Below, one piece after another: positions 17,322 through 25,437 of a DNA stretch of 64,000 nucleotides (positions within the stretch are counted from its first letter, which is position 1; each line of letters starts with the position of its first letter). Made by a program: the position numbers and the translations under genes. The notes under the pieces are model-generated. The model worked only from the letters and a program-made list of their open reading frames with translations, was not told the origin of the DNA and did not search any database. This DNA is from an uncultured Gammaproteobacteria bacterium (GTDB lineage Bacteria; Pseudomonadota; Gammaproteobacteria; Eutrophobiales; Eutrophobiaceae): positions 216,825-280,824 of the forward strand of contig CATOTD010000003.1 in the NCBI GenBank assembly GCA_951812995.1, read 5' to 3'.

Positions 17322-18296
17322 GTGGATAAACAGATAAGCTCTCCTAGCCTGAATACACTGACTGCACCGCTGGTTGAAAATCTGCTGGTTAATGCTGCGG
17401 GTTTACGTTTGCACGTATCGGCGCTGGCCAATGGTTGTCGTGTTATTGATGCGGGTATCAATGTGCATGGCGGGCTTGAAGCAGGACGATTGATTACTGA
17501 AATATGTTTAGGTGGACTGGGAATAGTCAAGCTACGTGCATCTACGAGTTTTCGGCATTGGTCATGGCATCTGGATGTTTATAGTACAGATCCGGTATTA
17601 GCCTGTTTAGGTAGCCAGTACGCGGGTTGGCATTTGCATCACGGTGAAGGCAAAGCGGCCTTTAGTGCCTTAGGTTCAGGGCCGGCGCGGGCGATGGGAA
17701 GCAATGAAGCACTGTATGACGAACTGGCCTATCAAGATGCAGGCGACCATGCCTTTATAGTGATTGAAACGGATACATTTCCACCGCTTGAAATGGCCGA
17801 TAAAATTGCAGAAAAGTGCGGTATTGCGGCTTCCGCGTTGACCATTATTTTAACGCCGACCTCAAGTTTGGCAGGTTCGGTGCAAATAGTCGGGCGCGTA
17901 TTGGAAACCGCACTGCATAAAGCCCATACTTTACATTTTCCACTGCATAAGATTATAGAGGGTGTTGGTAGCGCACCCGTATGCCCACCAGCAAAAGATT
18001 TTCTAGTCGCAATGAGTAGAACAAATGATGCAATTTTATTTGCCGGTCAAATCCAATTGTTTGTTGAAGCCAGTGACGATGATGCCAGAGAACTTGCAAA
18101 TAAACTGCCAAGTAGTGCCTCGGCTGATTATGGCCGGCCCTTTGGTGAAATTTTTAAGGATGTTGGTTATGATTTTTATAAAATTGATCCGATGTTATTT
18201 AGCCCGGCACAGGTCGCCGTAAGCTCTTTGACGACAGGACATACGTTTCATGCCGGGAGCATTGATCTCGATCTGTTGGACGCATCATTTAATTGA
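17322..18296 (+). CDS. mch: Methenyl-H4MPT cyclohydrolase
   Basis: Interconverts methenyl-H4MPT and formyl-H4MPT in the cytoplasm, the step after MtdB. Its 324 residues match the family length. Recognisable segments are GLEAGRLITEICLGGLG, YAGWHLHHGEG, FSALGSGPARAMGSNEALYD, GVGSAPVCPPAKDFLVAMSR TND and YGRPFGEIFKDVGYDFYKID. The start is GTG 17322, 25 bases after the ATP-grasp gene, and the stop is three bases before the next start, so it sits inside a tight operon. Confidence 0.92.
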   Translation: MDKQISSPSLNTLTAPLVENLLVNAAGLRLHVSALANGCRVIDAGINVHGGLEAGRLITEICLGGLGIVKLRASTSFRHWSWHLDVYSTDPVLACLGSQYAGWHLHHGEGKAAFSALGSGPARAMGSNEALYDELAYQDAGDHAFIVIETDTFPPLEMADKIAEKCGIAASALTIILTPTSSLAGSVQIVGRVLETALHKAHTLHFPLHKIIEGVGSAPVCPPAKDFLVAMSRTNDAILFAGQIQLFVEASDDDARELANKLPSSASADYGRPFGEIFKDVGYDFYKIDPMLFSPAQVAVSSLTTGHTFHAGSIDLDLLDASFN

Positions 18297-18299
18297 CCA

Positions 18300-19229
18300 G
18301 TGACAGACAGGCAACAGAAAATCGCGATTATAACGGATGATCCAGGTTGGCATGGCCGTCAATTACAGGCATCGCTCAAAGATCATGGTTTGGTGAGTCA
18401 ATGCGTATCCCTAACAGATTGCATCATTGCAATAAAGGATGATGGACCGACGCTAAGCCTCCCTGGTTTTACATCATTGCCGCTGGGTCTATTTGTCAGA
18501 GGCATCCCGGACGGTAGTCTGGAGCAGGTTATTTTTCGACTCGATATCTTGCATGCACTGCATGCGTTAGGCAACACGGTCTATAACACACCACGGGCAA
18601 TAGAACGTGCGGTCGATAAACCCCTTACCAGTTTGTTATTAAGCCATTCTGGATTACCCTCCCCGATCACCTGGATATGTGAATCGCATGAACATGCCGC
18701 TACAATTCTTGATCAGGAAACAGCAAAAGGGAAGCAACTGGTACTCAAACCGTTATTTGGCTCACAAGGTGTTGGCGTACATCTGCTAGATAAAGCGTCT
18801 GGTTTGATACACGATGAAAAATTCGCGGGTATTTATTATCTGCAACGTTTTATTCAACAACAGAATAATGATTTTACAGATATTCGGGTATTGGTAGTTG
18901 ATGGTATTGCCAGGGCCGCGATGTTACGCCGAGGGCGAGCGTGGGTCACCAATCGGGCGCAAGGTGCGATCTGTGAACCTTTAATCATGGATAAGAATAT
19001 TGTCAGGCTGGCGGAATCGGCATGTCAGGTATTGGATATCAATTATGCTGGGGTTGATCTCATGCAAGATAAAAAAGGTCAATTTTATATTATTGAAGTC
19101 AATAGTATGCCAGCCTGGTATGGGTTACAGAGTGTGGTGGATTTTAATATTGCTGCATGTCTGGTTGATTCTTTCGTCAAACAGATAGCCCTGAACAATC
19201 AATTACACGATTGCCGAGAGCTAAGCTGA
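18300..19229 (+). CDS. RimK-type ATP-grasp ligase of the methylotrophy cluster (orf5-type)
   Basis: A 309-residue ATP-grasp ligase related to RimK/MptN, corresponding to orf5 of bacterial H4MPT clusters. Archaeal MptN adds glutamate to the methanopterin side chain, so a similar amide-forming step in the bacterial cofactor is a reasonable but unproven role. Seen in the sequence: NTPRAIERAVDKPLTSLLLS, KQLVLKPLFGSQGVGVHLLD (ATP binding, about residues 143-162), YYLQRFIQQQNNDFTDIRVL and the metal-binding GVDLMQDKKGQFYIIEVNS. The start is GTG 18300, three bases after mch; the next gene follows after three bases. Confidence 0.78.
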   Translation: MTDRQQKIAIITDDPGWHGRQLQASLKDHGLVSQCVSLTDCIIAIKDDGPTLSLPGFTSLPLGLFVRGIPDGSLEQVIFRLDILHALHALGNTVYNTPRAIERAVDKPLTSLLLSHSGLPSPITWICESHEHAATILDQETAKGKQLVLKPLFGSQGVGVHLLDKASGLIHDEKFAGIYYLQRFIQQQNNDFTDIRVLVVDGIARAAMLRRGRAWVTNRAQGAICEPLIMDKNIVRLAESACQVLDINYAGVDLMQDKKGQFYIIEVNSMPAWYGLQSVVDFNIAACLVDSFVKQIALNNQLHDCRELS

Positions 19230-19232
19230 CCC

Positions 19233-20069
19233 ATGGATAGCCATGCAATAAAAGCGGCTGTCATGGCAAGTTTCATAGGTGAACTAGAAGCATTCAAGCC
19301 TGGCAATGTCGGCTATCATGCCGATGGTCATGGTATGACTGTTAGTGATTTTCAGAAAAGCGCGGTGGCTTCCCTACCCTTTCTTTGCCAGCAAAAGAAC
19401 GGCGTAGGACAACGCATATTAGATAGTATCCGCGCAACTTGGAAAGCTGTCGGTTATAATACCAATTTAGGCATGTTGCTACTATTTGCCCCGATTATTA
19501 AGGCGGCCGAGTCGGAGTTTAATTCGGTCGATGCGCTACGTCATAATTTGGAACGGACCTTAAATTCATTAACAAAAACTGACGCAGAGCAGGTGTTTGC
19601 GGCAATAAGACTGGCAAAGCCAGGTGGGCTTGGCCGTGTTGCAGCGCAAGACGTTAATAAAAACCCCGATTGTGCATTGCATGTTGCCATGGCATTAGCT
19701 AAACAGCGAGATTCTATCGCATTGCAATATACCAATAATTTTCAAGAAATATTTGATCTTGGATTGGCAACAATTAAAAACTTTGAGAAACGTTGGAATA
19801 GTGTAAAATGGTCAACCGTTGCATGTTATCTTAGTTATATGGCATCAATGTCGGATTCACATATTGAACGAAAATTTGGTCGGCAAATAGCAACGCAAAT
19901 AAAAATAAAAAGCACGGTCATTGCCGAAGACTTTAGAAATTTTGATAACCCTGAAAAAAGCATCGCATTGCTACAGGATTTTGATAAGGATCTTAAAACA
20001 AAAAAATATAACCCAGGAACCAGTGCCGACCTGACTGCGGCGAGTCTTTTGGTTTATAATTTAACTTGA
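19233..20069 (+). CDS. CitG-like (triphosphoribosyl-dephospho-CoA synthase family) protein, orf7-type
   Basis: A 278-residue member of the CitG family, corresponding to orf7 of methylotroph H4MPT clusters. CitG proper makes the citrate-lyase prosthetic group; the cluster version probably works in cofactor synthesis, with unknown chemistry. Family marks are GELEAFKPGNVGYHADGHGM (about residues 11-30), the all-helical AATWKAVGYNTNLGMLLLFAP-type segment and RLAKPGGLGRVAAQDV. It starts at ATG 19233 three bases after the ligase gene. It is the last gene of the tightly packed stretch, and fae follows after a 175-base gap. Confidence 0.75.
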   Translation: MDSHAIKAAVMASFIGELEAFKPGNVGYHADGHGMTVSDFQKSAVASLPFLCQQKNGVGQRILDSIRATWKAVGYNTNLGMLLLFAPIIKAAESEFNSVDALRHNLERTLNSLTKTDAEQVFAAIRLAKPGGLGRVAAQDVNKNPDCALHVAMALAKQRDSIALQYTNNFQEIFDLGLATIKNFEKRWNSVKWSTVACYLSYMASMSDSHIERKFGRQIATQIKIKSTVIAEDFRNFDNPEKSIALLQDFDKDLKTKKYNPGTSADLTAASLLVYNLT

Positions 20070-20141
20070 ATATGGTGAAATCACAGTAGGACTTAAAAAT
20101 TACGGGCAAAAGGCATGTTCTTTTGTCAGTTTTAACCAGGT

Positions 20142-20160
20142 AAAGGGAGAACTCCCTTTT
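20142..20160 (+). terminator. Hairpin between the orf7-type gene and fae
   Basis: A 7-base stem AAAGGGA / TCCCTTT with the loop GAAC is followed by TTAATATAAAT. It may weakly terminate the upstream operon or act as a leader structure for the separately controlled fae. The T-run is short, so termination is uncertain. No clear promoter boxes were recognised between 20070 and 20230. Confidence 0.4.
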
Positions 20161-20244
20161 AATATAAATGAAATCAAATAGGTCAACAATTCAATGTCGA
20201 TATTCGAAAAACTATTTGACTTTTTAATTGGAGGAAATACAAAA

Positions 20245-20757
20245 ATGGCAGTTATTGATAGAATACTAATTGGTGAAGCATTAGTGGGCGATGGGAATGA
20301 AGTTGCGCACATTGACTTGATGATGGGGCCACGCGGCAGTGCGGCAGAATCAGCTTTCGCAAATGCATTGACTAATAACAAAGATGGTTTCAGCACGTTG
20401 TTGGCAGTCGTTGCGCCAAACTTGCTTTGTAAACCTAATACCATTCTCTTTAACAAAGTAACCATCAAAGGATCAAAACAGGCAGTACAAATGTTTGGGC
20501 CTGCACAACGTGGTGTGGCAATGGCAGTCACGGATTGCGTAGAAGATGGCACTATTCCTGCCGATGAAGCAGATGACGTTTTTATTTCCGTCGGTGTTTT
20601 TATTCATTGGTTGGCTGATGATGATACCAAGATTCAAGATTACAACTACGAAGCAACCAAGCTTTCTATCAAGCGTGCCATTGCGCGTGAACCAAAAGCG
20701 GCTGAAGTTGTCAACCAGAAAGGGGCGGCCGAGCATCCATTCGCAGCCCACGCTTAA
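20245..20757 (+). CDS. fae: Formaldehyde-activating enzyme
   Basis: Condenses formaldehyde with H4MPT to methylene-H4MPT, the entry step of the pathway served by the upstream genes. Its 170 residues are the exact family size, with the signature [20 protein letters not shown] at residues 10-29 including the conserved His22. It continues with [12 protein letters not shown] and [19 protein letters not shown], and ends EHPFAAHA. The start is set at ATG 20245 because a strong GGAGGAA lies 11 bases upstream; an in-frame ATG at 20194 would add 17 unrelated residues. The ribosome site and the following strong terminator fit a highly expressed single-gene unit. Confidence 0.93.
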   Translation: MAVIDRILIGEALVGDGNEVAHIDLMMGPRGSAAESAFANALTNNKDGFSTLLAVVAPNLLCKPNTILFNKVTIKGSKQAVQMFGPAQRGVAMAVTDCVEDGTIPADEADDVFISVGVFIHWLADDDTKIQDYNYEATKLSIKRAIAREPKAAEVVNQKGAAEHPFAAHA

Positions 20758-20805
20758 TCTATAATCCGCTATAACACGCTGAATTTAGATTTCAGCTACA
20801 AAATT

Positions 20806-20839
20806 AATGCCCTGATTTAGCAGATCAGGGCATTTTTTA
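20806..20839 (+). terminator. Rho-independent terminator after fae
   Basis: A perfect 11-base stem AATGCCCTGAT / ATCAGGGCATT with a 7-base loop (TTAGCAG) is followed by a T-tract. It lies 49 bases after the fae stop and closes the one-carbon cluster. Confidence 0.88.
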
Positions 20840-20936
20840 TACGTGGGCATTATGCGTTTTAAGCGATCATGTACACGACAATATATTTATGAGTGGTTTA
20901 AAAACCTGAACCGATCAGGGAATGGTAAAGTTATAT

Positions 20937-20950
20937 TGATCTTAAGATCA
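20937..20950. promoter_or_regulatory. 14-bp perfect palindrome upstream of the SDR gene
   Basis: TGATCTTAAGATCA is a perfect palindrome in the 294-base gap between fae and the SDR gene. A small hairpin, CCTGA-ACCGA-TCAGG, lies at 20905-20919. The palindrome could be an operator. No gene is seen in 20840-21133. Confidence 0.3.
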
Positions 20951-21100
20951 TGAGTATCGCGTTTTTCTTATCTTAAATCGGATGACTGAAATAAAGTATT
21001 TCTGTCAGCCTTGAATAAAATCAAAACCAAAAAATATTATGCAACCTGTTAAATGAAGTCGCGGTTAGAATATGCGTATGTTGTTGATTAAAAATCAAGT

Positions 21101-21128
21101 TTTACTGACATTGATACTGCACTATAAT
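21101..21128 (+). promoter_or_regulatory. Promoter of the SDR gene
   Basis: TATAAT at 21123-21128 with a weak TTTACT at 21101-21106 (16-base spacer). The first start codon is only five bases after the -10 box, so transcription would begin at or just inside the ATGATG start. This implies a leaderless message, as for the gene at 1630. Confidence 0.45.
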
Positions 21129-21133
21129 AGCGA

Positions 21134-22006
21134 ATGATGAAAATTCTTGTATTGGGTGCGACGGGAATGCTGGGTAATGCTGTTTTTCGCTGGCTCAGCG
21201 ACAAGACAGATTGGAATGTCTTTGGCACCGTACGTTCCGAAGAGTCAATGCAGTTATTTGCAAAGGCGTTATCTGATAAGCTAGTCAGGCTTTATGATGC
21301 TACAGACAATGATCATTTAAGTCAGGTAATGACCCGACTAGAGCCAGATGTAGTTATTAATTGCATAGGCATTATAAAGCAAATATCTCATGCACGCGAT
21401 CCCGCGCCTATGATCATGACTAACGCAGTGCTACCACATCAATTGAGCGAGCACGTAGCAAGGATGGGTGCGAGATTAATCCATTTTAGTACCGACTGTG
21501 TGTTTTCAGGGAACAAAGGACGCTACACGGAGCAGGATATGCCAGATGCCGAGGATATGTATGGTCGTTCAAAATTACTCGGTGAGGTCGCTGACGCACA
21601 TTGCATTACGCTTAGAACGTCGATTATTGGACATGAGTTACAATCTAAAAAAGGTCTACTTGAATGGTTTCTCTGCCAGAGTGATAGTTGTGAAGGTTAT
21701 GCCAAAGCCATATTTTCCGGATTTCCAACAATTATACTTGCCAGGATGGTTGCAGAAATAATCATCCCTATGCAGGCATTGCATGGCCTTTACCATGTGG
21801 CATCTAAACCTATTTCAAAATTTGATTTATTGCAATTGATTGCGGATGTGTATAGTAAAAAGATAAAGCTGGTATCCAATAGTGAGCCAGTTATCGATAG
21901 ATCCCTATGTGCGGATAAGTTTCAACAAATAACGGGCTACAACGCACCTGCATGGCCTGAGATGATTGAAACCATGTATTTAAATCATAAGCACGGGGTA
22001 TATTGA
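21134..22006 (+). CDS. SDR-family reductase, RmlD-like
   Basis: A 290-residue extended short-chain dehydrogenase/reductase resembling dTDP-4-dehydrorhamnose reductase. It has the nucleotide-binding GATGMLGNAVF (about residues 8-18), VVINCIGIIKQ, the catalytic-type Ser/Thr in HFSTDCVFSG and the YGRSKLLGE motif (Tyr-x3-Lys, about residues 143-151). A sugar-nucleotide reductase role is likely but no other nucleotide-sugar gene is nearby, so the substrate is open. Two ATGs, 21134 and 21137, are in tandem. The gene is directly followed by the VOC gene after 18 bases. Confidence 0.75.
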   Translation: MMKILVLGATGMLGNAVFRWLSDKTDWNVFGTVRSEESMQLFAKALSDKLVRLYDATDNDHLSQVMTRLEPDVVINCIGIIKQISHARDPAPMIMTNAVLPHQLSEHVARMGARLIHFSTDCVFSGNKGRYTEQDMPDAEDMYGRSKLLGEVADAHCITLRTSIIGHELQSKKGLLEWFLCQSDSCEGYAKAIFSGFPTIILARMVAEIIIPMQALHGLYHVASKPISKFDLLQLIADVYSKKIKLVSNSEPVIDRSLCADKFQQITGYNAPAWPEMIETMYLNHKHGVY

Positions 22007-22024
22007 CTATTGGGGGATAGAGAC

Positions 22025-22396
22025 ATGGAACGCGTAACTGGTATAGGTGGTTTATTTTTCAAGGCCGCCGATTCTACTAGCCTTGCCCGGTGGTATGAGC
22101 AGCATTTAGGCATTGATCTTGTCCCAACAAGCTATGATGTACAGCCTTGGACACAGGAAGCGGGCCCGACCGTTTTCGCCCCATTCGCTAAAGACACGGA
22201 TTATTTCGGGAGGGAAAGCCAGATGTGGATGGTAAATCTTCGGGTTAGGAATCTCGAAGCTATGGTCGCGCAGCTAAGGGGCGCAGACATAGAAGTGGAG
22301 GTCAATGAAGCCGACTATCCGAACGGCAAGTTTGCGCGGCTCCACGATCCGGAAGGAAACCCTATCGAACTTTGGGAGCCGATAAACACGTTTTAG
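22025..22396 (+). CDS. VOC-fold (glyoxalase/bleomycin-resistance-like) protein
   Basis: A small single-domain vicinal oxygen chelate protein of 123 residues: GIGGLFFKAADSTSLARWYE at the start and a C-terminal DPEGNPIELWEP with the usual metal-ligand Glu. Substrate unknown; such proteins include glyoxalases and fosfomycin/bleomycin resistance proteins. The start is ATG 22025 with GGGGGAT upstream; an in-frame TTG at 22010 is less likely. It ends 25 bases before the IS256 element. Base composition is somewhat richer in GC than the SDR gene, so recent arrival is possible. Confidence 0.75.
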   Translation: MERVTGIGGLFFKAADSTSLARWYEQHLGIDLVPTSYDVQPWTQEAGPTVFAPFAKDTDYFGRESQMWMVNLRVRNLEAMVAQLRGADIEVEVNEADYPNGKFARLHDPEGNPIELWEPINTF

Positions 22397-22421
22397 TATG
22401 TACTTAAATTCCCTTAGGCAA

Positions 22422-23792
22422 GGATAACATAAATCATCTTTCGCAAATATGAAGAGGCGGTTCCCCTTTTATCTGGTTAAATAAAAAGTGACATAACCAT
22501 TTATTTGACCAGGAGAAGAGTTGCCATGAGCGATGATACAAGCAAGCACTTGCACAACGTAGTCCCTATTGATGAACAGGAACTGCAGGGCCATCTCAAC
22601 AAAGTGGTACTGAAGACTGTGGAAGACACCCGCAAGCAGATTCTGGACGCTGAGGCTGATGCGCTGGTGGGTGCTGATCGATATGCACGCACTGAGACGC
22701 GCAAAGACGACCGGTCTGGTAGCTACACCAGGAAGCGCCACACCAGGGCCGGAGAGCTTGAGTTAAAGATGCCGAAGCTACGCAAACAGACCTTTGAGAT
22801 GGCCATCATAGAGCGATACCGGCACCGTGTAGCGTCTGTCGAAGAGGCGCTGATCGAGATGTATCTGGCAGGTGTTTCAGTACAACGTGTAGAAGACATT
22901 ACCGCAGCATTGTGGGGTACCCGTGTCAGCTTAGGGACTATTTCAAAGCTCAACCAGCGTATCTATGGGCAGATTGAAGAGTGGCGTAATCGCCCCATAG
23001 AGGGTGATTTCCCTTATGTATACCTGGACGGTGTTGTGCTCAAACGCAGTTGGGGCGGTGCAGTGAAGAACGTTTCTGTTCTAGTCGCCATAGGTGTTGG
23101 GGACGATGGCTACCACCGCATTCTAGGGATTGTTGAAGGTACTAAGGAGGATAAGGTGGGATGGTCAGGATTCCTGCGTCATTTAAAGGCACGCGGTCTC
23201 AAGGGCATCAGGTTGGTGCTCAGTGATGCCTGTCTTGGGCGCAAGGAGTCGATCGGTGACTTCTACCCTGAAGCTGGCTGGCAGTGTTGTATTGTGCACT
23301 TCTACCGCAACGTCTTCAGTCATGTGCCTCGTGGTCGTGTCAAAGAAGTCTCTCGCATGTTGCAGGCTATCCATGCATCTGAATATCTGGAATCAGCCAG
23401 GCATAAGGTCACGGAGGTCGAGAAGAAACTCAGGGACATGAAGTTATCGAGTGTAGCGGATTGGCTGGGTAGTGCATGGAAGAGACCCTGACGTATTATC
23501 GGTTTCTGGCAGAGCACTGGATTCGCATTCGGACTAACAATCCTTTGGAGAGGATCATCCGAGAAATCAGGCGGCGAACACGAGTAGTGGGAGCATTCCC
23601 GGATGGCAACTCGGCGTTGATGCTTTGTGCGGCAAGGCTTAGACACATCGCGGGGAGCTAGTAGGGAACGCGGACATATCTGAACATGGATTTGCTCCAA
23701 GAGATGGATAAAGAAAAGGATTTTCAGGTAGCGTAACAACCAGATTTAAGGGAAAGCCAAATCAGAAAGTGCGAAAGATTATTGACACTACC
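22422..23792 (+). mobile_element. IS256-family element type A, copy B (full length)
   Basis: A roughly 1.37-kb element. The left end (GATAACATAAATCATCTTTCGC, last base 22444) and the reverse complement of the right end (GGTAGTGTCAATAATCTTTCGC, 23771-23792) agree at about 15 of 22 positions, including an ATCTTTCGC-like core. The interior is nearly identical to 9964-11206. The left boundary is approximate and no clear target duplication was recognised. Confidence 0.75.
22526..23736 (+). pseudogene. IS256-family transposase (type A), frameshifted
   Basis: It starts at ATG 22526 (MSDDTSKHLHNVVPIDEQEL) with AGGAGAAG upstream and reads intact to WLGSAWKRP at 23491. A single missing base near 23475 puts the rest (MEETLTYYRFLAEHW, NNPLERIIREIRRRTRVVG, FPDGNSALMLCAARLRHIAG) in another frame. 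It then meets TAGTAG near 23660 before KYLNMDLL-type C-terminal residues. The missing base and the first TAG are the same as in copy A. With the Glu of the DDE triad out of frame, no active enzyme is expected. Confidence 0.82.
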
Positions 23793-24137
23793 CATCCAGA
23801 CCCTGCTTTGCTTTCTCCTGAACAGACTTGGGCAGATAGTTCAGCACATTGCCGGTCCTGTGCATCCAGCAACGTTGCACATCAGTCTCTGGATACACTG
23901 CCTCAAGGGCTGCCCAGAAACCCAAAGCACCATCGCCAATGGCCAGCTTTGGGGCTGACCCAAGCCTCTTTGTTGCAACGACAACAACACTGCTCGCCAG
24001 CGCTGTTTCGATTCCCTGACACCCTATTCAATCGACATAAAATGCTTCTGACCGCGACTGTTCACGCCGATGATGACCAGGCAACACAATCGACCATCGT
24101 CACCTCGAAGACCACTGTAGATGCCATCAGTCCAGAT
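23793..24137 (-). pseudogene. IS256-family transposase (type C), internal fragment
   Basis: On the minus strand the segment reads DGIYSGLRGDDGRLCCLVII, GVNSRGQKHFMSIE, GVRES and further broken pieces (LAIGDGALGFWAALEAVYPE, CWMHRTGNVLNYLPKS), the core of another IS256-type transposase. Several stops and frameshifts are present. It is cut on one side by IS256 type A at 23792 and on the other by IS5 copy 4 at 24138. The N-terminal part of the same gene lies at 25438-25851. Confidence 0.72.
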
Positions 24138-25437
24138 GGAAGCCTCTAAAAACCGTGCATTTTGTGGTACGATCTGATTCACTTGATGTGGGAGGATTTT
24201 GTTTATGCCCGCACCTGGATTGTTTGATTTGACGGATCATTTGGCGCGGCTTTCGGCGATGGGATATCCGCTTGAGGTTTTGGAGCGGCACGTTGATTTC
24301 GAAGTGTTTCGCCCAGTTCTTGTTGAAGCACTTGGCTATGGGGAACGTCCCAAAGGTGGTCGTCCGCCCTATGATGCCGTTGTGATGTTCAAGGTGCTTG
24401 TTTTGGCATCGATGCACAATCTGAGTGATGAGCGGATGGAGTTTCTCATTCGTGACCGTTTCAGTTGGCTACGGTTCCTGGGATTTCAAATCGGGGAGCC
24501 GACACCTGATCAGAAGACGATCTGGCTTTTCAGAGAGAAGCTGACCTAGGCGGGTGTCTTCAAGGCCCTGTTTGCCGCGTTTGAAGCTCAGCTCTGCGCG
24601 CGGGGATACAAACCGACCGGCGGTCAGATTGTGGATGCCACGTTGGTCTTTGCCCCGCGCCAGCGGATGACGAAAGAAGAGAAAGCGCGCGCCAAGGCAG
24701 GTGAGGCCGCATCTGACATCTGGCCCGATGATCTGTCCAAGGCAGCGCAGAAAGACACCGATGTGCGTTGGACGGTCAAGTATTCAAAGGCCAAGACGAC
24801 CAAGGAGGGTGAGGAGGATACTGGCCTTGTCGATATTTCTGTTCCGCACTTTGGGTACAAGAACCACGTGTCCATTGACCGCAAATGGCGCTTCATCCGG
24901 GGTGAGACTGGCACGAATGCGGCTCGCTACGACGGGCATGAACGCTCCTCGGTTCTGGACGAGACAAACAGCTCGAAGGCGGTTTGGGCCGATGCCAGGT
25001 ACCGCTCGGCCAGGAATGAGGCTTGGCTGAAGGCGCAAGGGTACCGCTCACATATCCATCGCAAGAAGCCACGCGGCAAACCCATGGCCAGGCATATTCG
25101 TCGGGGCAACGCGACACGCTCCGCCATCCGCGCCTGTGTTCGGCTACGAGAAAGGCCCCATGGCTCTGACCATCCGCTCAATCGGCCAAACCCGTGCGAA
25201 GGCCCGCATGACCATGGCCAACCTGAGCTACAACTTCCGCCGTCTCATCTTCCACGAGCGACGACAGGCCACAAGCCTGACTCCGCCCAAATTCCGGAAA
25301 TACCCGCCCTGGCAGACCTAAACAGCGCAACACAGCCTCAAATACCACCGATCTTGACCTTCACACCCGCTATGCGGGTGACAACGACTGGTGCTCGCGT
25401 CAAAATCCATCCAGAATCAGCGTTGTTCGAGGTCTCC
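24138..25437 (+). mobile_element. IS5-family element, copy 4 (full length), inserted in IS256 type C
   Basis: A 1300-base element with ends GGAAGCCTC (24138) and GAGGTCTCC (25429-25437). It interrupts the type-C IS256 transposase. The flanks (AGAT on the left, AGCT on the right) do not match. By comparison with the family about 130 bases of the target gene are missing, so the insertion was accompanied or followed by a deletion. Confidence 0.88.
24205..25321 (+). pseudogene. IS5-family transposase, dead copy
   Basis: It starts at ATG 24205 with GGAGG nine bases upstream. A private C-to-T change turns the Gln codon in KLTQAGVF into TAG at 24547-24549. The frame then runs to SAIRACV, where the shared deletion forces a shift into FGYEKGPMALTIRSIG and on to the end at 25321. 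The long frame from 24631 to 25767 reads the wrong phase after this point and crosses the element end, so it is not a real protein. Confidence 0.82.

Noticed and set aside
20194..20244. Longer N-terminus for Fae
   Set aside because: The GGAGGAA ribosome site and family length place the start at 20245.
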